Assembly: GCA_947575425.1 (NCBI GenBank)
Contig: CANPNQ010000033.1
Location: forward strand, 1 to 7,994
Source: an uncultured Erysipelotrichaceae bacterium
GTDB lineage: Bacteria; Bacillota_I; Bacilli_A; Erysipelotrichales; Erysipelotrichaceae
DNA: 7,994 nt
Direction of reading: 5' to 3'
Made by a program: the position numbers and the translations under genes. The notes under the pieces are model-generated. The model searched no databases. It saw nothing but the letters and a program-made list of their open reading frames with translations, and was not told where the DNA came from. Below, piece after piece: positions 6,004 to 7,994 of the stretch; the stretch's first letter is position 1, and each line of letters starts with the position of its first letter.

Positions 6004-7509
6004 ATGGCAAGAGGAAATAACACTAACATCGGCTTTGAAAAACAGATTTGGAACGCAGCATGCGTTCTTTGGGGGCATATTCCTGCGGCGGAATATAGAA
6101 AGGTTATCATAGGTCTTATTTTCCTTCGTTACGTTTCAGGAGCTTTTGAGAAGCATTATCAGAAGCTCATTGCGGAAGGTGATGGCTTTGAAAATGACAG
6201 AGATGCCTATGTAGGAGATAATATCTTTTTTGTGCCGGAGGATGCCCGTTGGAGTAAAATTGCTTCTGCAGCACATACTCCCGAAATCGGCACAATTATT
6301 GATGACGCAATGAGAACCATTGAAAAGGAAAACACAGCACTTAAAAATGTTTTACCAAAAAACTATGCAAGTCCCGATTTAGACAAACGAGTTTTAGGCG
6401 ATGTTGTCGACCTGTTTACCAACATGGATATGGGTGATACGGAACAAAGCAAAGATCTTCTTGGCAGAACTTATGAGTACTGTATTCAGCAGTTCGCTGC
6501 TTATGAAGGCGTTAAAGGCGGAGAATTTTATACTCCGGCAAGTATTGTTAAAACAATTGTCTCTATCTTAAAGCCATTCAATAACTGTCGTGTTTACGAT
6601 CCCTGTTGTGGTTCAGGTGGCATGTTCGTGCAGAGTGCAGAGTTCATTAAGGCTCACAGCGGAAAACGTGGAGAAATCGCTGTTTATGGTCAGGAGTCTA
6701 ATGCCGATACTTGGAAAATGGCAAAGATGAACATGGCAATTCGTGGCATTGATCCCGATTTTGGACCGTATCATGCGGATACATTTTTCAATGATTTGCA
6801 CAAAACACTTAAAGCCGATTTTATTATGGCAAATCCACCTTTCAATCTGTCCAACTGGGGACAAGATAAACTCAAAGATGATGTTCGTTGGAAATACGGA
6901 ATACCTCCTGCAGGTAATGCCAACTATGCGTGGATTCAACATATGATACATCACCTTGCACCAAATGGGAAGATCGGTTTAGTGCTTGCGAACGGAGCAT
7001 TGTCATCTCAATCCAGCGGTGAGGGTGATATCAGAAAAAATATCATTCAAGCAGATCTTGTAGAAGGTATTCTTGCTCTGCCGACACAACTCTTTTACAG
7101 TGTTACTATTCCCGTTACCCTTTGGTTCATTTCGAAAAATAAGCAACAGAAAAGAAAAACCCTGTTTATTGATGCTCGTAAAATGGGCTTTATGGTTGAC
7201 CGCAAACACAGAGATTTTACCGATGGCGATATAAAGAAACTAGCAGACACATTTGCACAGTTCCAAGAGGGAACACTTGAAAATGTAAAAGGTTTCTGTG
7301 CAGTTGCCGATCTTCAGGAAATAGAAAAGCAAGATTTCATCTTGACGCCGGGCAGATATGTTGGCATTGAGGAGGTTGAAGATGACGGAGAACCTTTTGA
7401 GGAGAAAATGACTCGTCTTACTTCAGAATTATCGGAAATGTTTACAAAGTCTCATGAATTGGAGAGCGAAATCCGAAAAAAACTGGGAGCGATTGGGTAT
7501 GAAATATAA
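6004..7509 (+). CDS. hsdM: Type I restriction-modification system, DNA methyltransferase subunit (HsdM)
   Basis: This 501-residue N6-adenine methyltransferase subunit works in the cytoplasm in an M2S complex, which protects host DNA, and with HsdR in the restricting complex. The HsdM N-terminal helical domain spans about residues 8-150 (FEKQIWNAACVLWGHI, YRKVIIGLIFLRYVS). The SAM-dependent N6_Mtase domain follows: GGEFYTP (172-178, motif X-like), DPCCGSGGMF (199-208, motif I, SAM binding) and the catalytic NPPF (277-280, motif IV). The C-terminal tail (about 465-501) is charged and helical and probably contacts HsdS. Length and motifs are normal, so the enzyme should be active. An in-frame TAA at 5980 limits the start. 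AAAGGA (5985-5990) is rather far from the ATG (13 nt), so initiation may be modest or helped by translation of the fic remnant. It overlaps hsdS by 11 nt, and its bases are more AT-rich than the TCA genes to the left. Confidence 0.96.
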   Translation: MARGNNTNIGFEKQIWNAACVLWGHIPAAEYRKVIIGLIFLRYVSGAFEKHYQKLIAEGDGFENDRDAYVGDNIFFVPEDARWSKIASAAHTPEIGTIIDDAMRTIEKENTALKNVLPKNYASPDLDKRVLGDVVDLFTNMDMGDTEQSKDLLGRTYEYCIQQFAAYEGVKGGEFYTPASIVKTIVSILKPFNNCRVYDPCCGSGGMFVQSAEFIKAHSGKRGEIAVYGQESNADTWKMAKMNMAIRGIDPDFGPYHADTFFNDLHKTLKADFIMANPPFNLSNWGQDKLKDDVRWKYGIPPAGNANYAWIQHMIHHLAPNGKIGLVLANGALSSQSSGEGDIRKNIIQADLVEGILALPTQLFYSVTIPVTLWFISKNKQQKRKTLFIDARKMGFMVDRKHRDFTDGDIKKLADTFAQFQEGTLENVKGFCAVADLQEIEKQDFILTPGRYVGIEEVEDDGEPFEEKMTRLTSELSEMFTKSHELESEIRKKLGAIGYEI

Positions 7510-7994
7510 GCTTGAAGATATTTGTTCATTCAGGAAAAGCAAAATTGCAGTCAATAAGTTAAACAGGCGGACATATATTTCTACTGAAAACATGCTTCCA
7601 AATAAGGGCGGAATCGCAGAAGCAAGTTCTTTGCCAACTATCTCGCTGACGCAGGAGTTTAGAAAAGGAGACATACTAGTTTCAAATATTAGACCTTATT
7701 TCAAAAAAATATGGAAAGCAAAGTATGATGGTGGGTGTTCAAATGACGTCTTAGTATTTGCGGCAAATTCAAATACAGATAAAGACTTTCTTTACTACAT
7801 ACTTGCAAATGATGATTTTTTTGCTTACTCGATGGCCACATCAAGAGGGACAAAAATGCCAAGAGGGGATAAGACATCTATAATGCACTACGAAATACCT
7901 GTCTTTGATATTGACTTGCAAAGAAAGATTGTAAGTGTATTGAAATCTATTGATGAAAAAATCAAATTGAATAATGCCATAAACAATAATTTAG
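7499..7994 (+). CDS. hsdS: Type I restriction-modification specificity subunit (HsdS), N-terminal part
   Basis: HsdS selects the DNA sequence bound by the methyltransferase and restriction complex. The first 165 codons are present and the gene runs off the right edge. It begins MKYKLEDICSFRKSKIAVNK inside the end of hsdM in another frame (11-nt overlap), with GGGAG (7485-7489) 9 nt upstream. Residues 1 to about 135 form the first target-recognition domain, with the family patterns GDILVSNIRPYFKKIW (58-73) and SRGTKMPRGDK (115-125). Residues 134-165 (IPVFDIDLQRKIVSVL, then IDEKIKLNNAINNNL) are the start of the conserved coiled-coil spacer that separates the two recognition domains. The second domain, and hsdR, must lie beyond the window if they exist. 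It is markedly AT-rich, as is usual for exchanged recognition domains. The target sequence cannot be predicted from this half. Confidence 0.93.
   Translation, partial: MKYKLEDICSFRKSKIAVNKLNRRTYISTENMLPNKGGIAEASSLPTISLTQEFRKGDILVSNIRPYFKKIWKAKYDGGCSNDVLVFAANSNTDKDFLYYILANDDFFAYSMATSRGTKMPRGDKTSIMHYEIPVFDIDLQRKIVSVLKSIDEKIKLNNAINNNL

Noticed and set aside
1..7994. CRISPR arrays, tRNA or rRNA genes, insertion sequences
   Set aside because: No regularly spaced repeats, cloverleaf-like sequence, rRNA signatures or transposase coding were seen in any region.

Overview
The window looks like chromosome from a low-to-moderate GC Bacillota (Firmicutes). The signs are strong Shine-Dalgarno sites, U-tract terminators, a DtxR/MntR-type regulator, a gltA-icd pair beside a short 'Aquifex-type' aconitase, and a Fic/HsdM pair of the kind common in gut anaerobes. 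An Erysipelotrichia-like or related gut anaerobe fits my recollection of these families, but no rRNA or marker gene is present to confirm it.

Region 1 (1-493): the N-terminal end of a DtxR/MntR-type metalloregulator on the minus strand, running off the left edge. Behind it is a gene-free stretch with that gene's promoter, a long perfect hairpin (probable terminator for the TCA operon) and a small inverted repeat.

Region 2 (494-5042): a divergent TCA-cycle cluster. Citrate synthase and NAD-type isocitrate dehydrogenase form a tight minus-strand operon (4 nt apart). Aconitase is transcribed the other way from a shared 224-bp intergenic region and ends in a textbook terminator. Together the three enzymes convert oxaloacetate plus acetyl-CoA to 2-oxoglutarate, the oxidative half-branch that many fermentative anaerobes use to make glutamate. 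Both divergent promoters appear to be extended -10 promoters with weak -35 boxes. The citrate synthase start codon lies only about 6 nt from the predicted transcription start.

Region 3 (5043-7994): an accessory, defence-type segment. A gene-free stretch carries a near-consensus sigma-A promoter. It is followed by a Fic-family gene broken by at least six reading-frame changes, then by an intact type I restriction-modification methyltransferase subunit gene (hsdM) and the first 165 codons of the specificity subunit (hsdS), which runs off the right edge. hsdM and hsdS overlap by 11 nt and are probably co-transcribed from the promoter in front of the fic remnant. hsdR is not in the window.

I see no convincing wholly new system. 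The points most worth a second look are the near-leaderless citrate synthase transcript, the small ORFs in the aconitase leader, the decayed fic gene that still feeds an intact hsdMS, and a possible small RNA between the regulator and icd.
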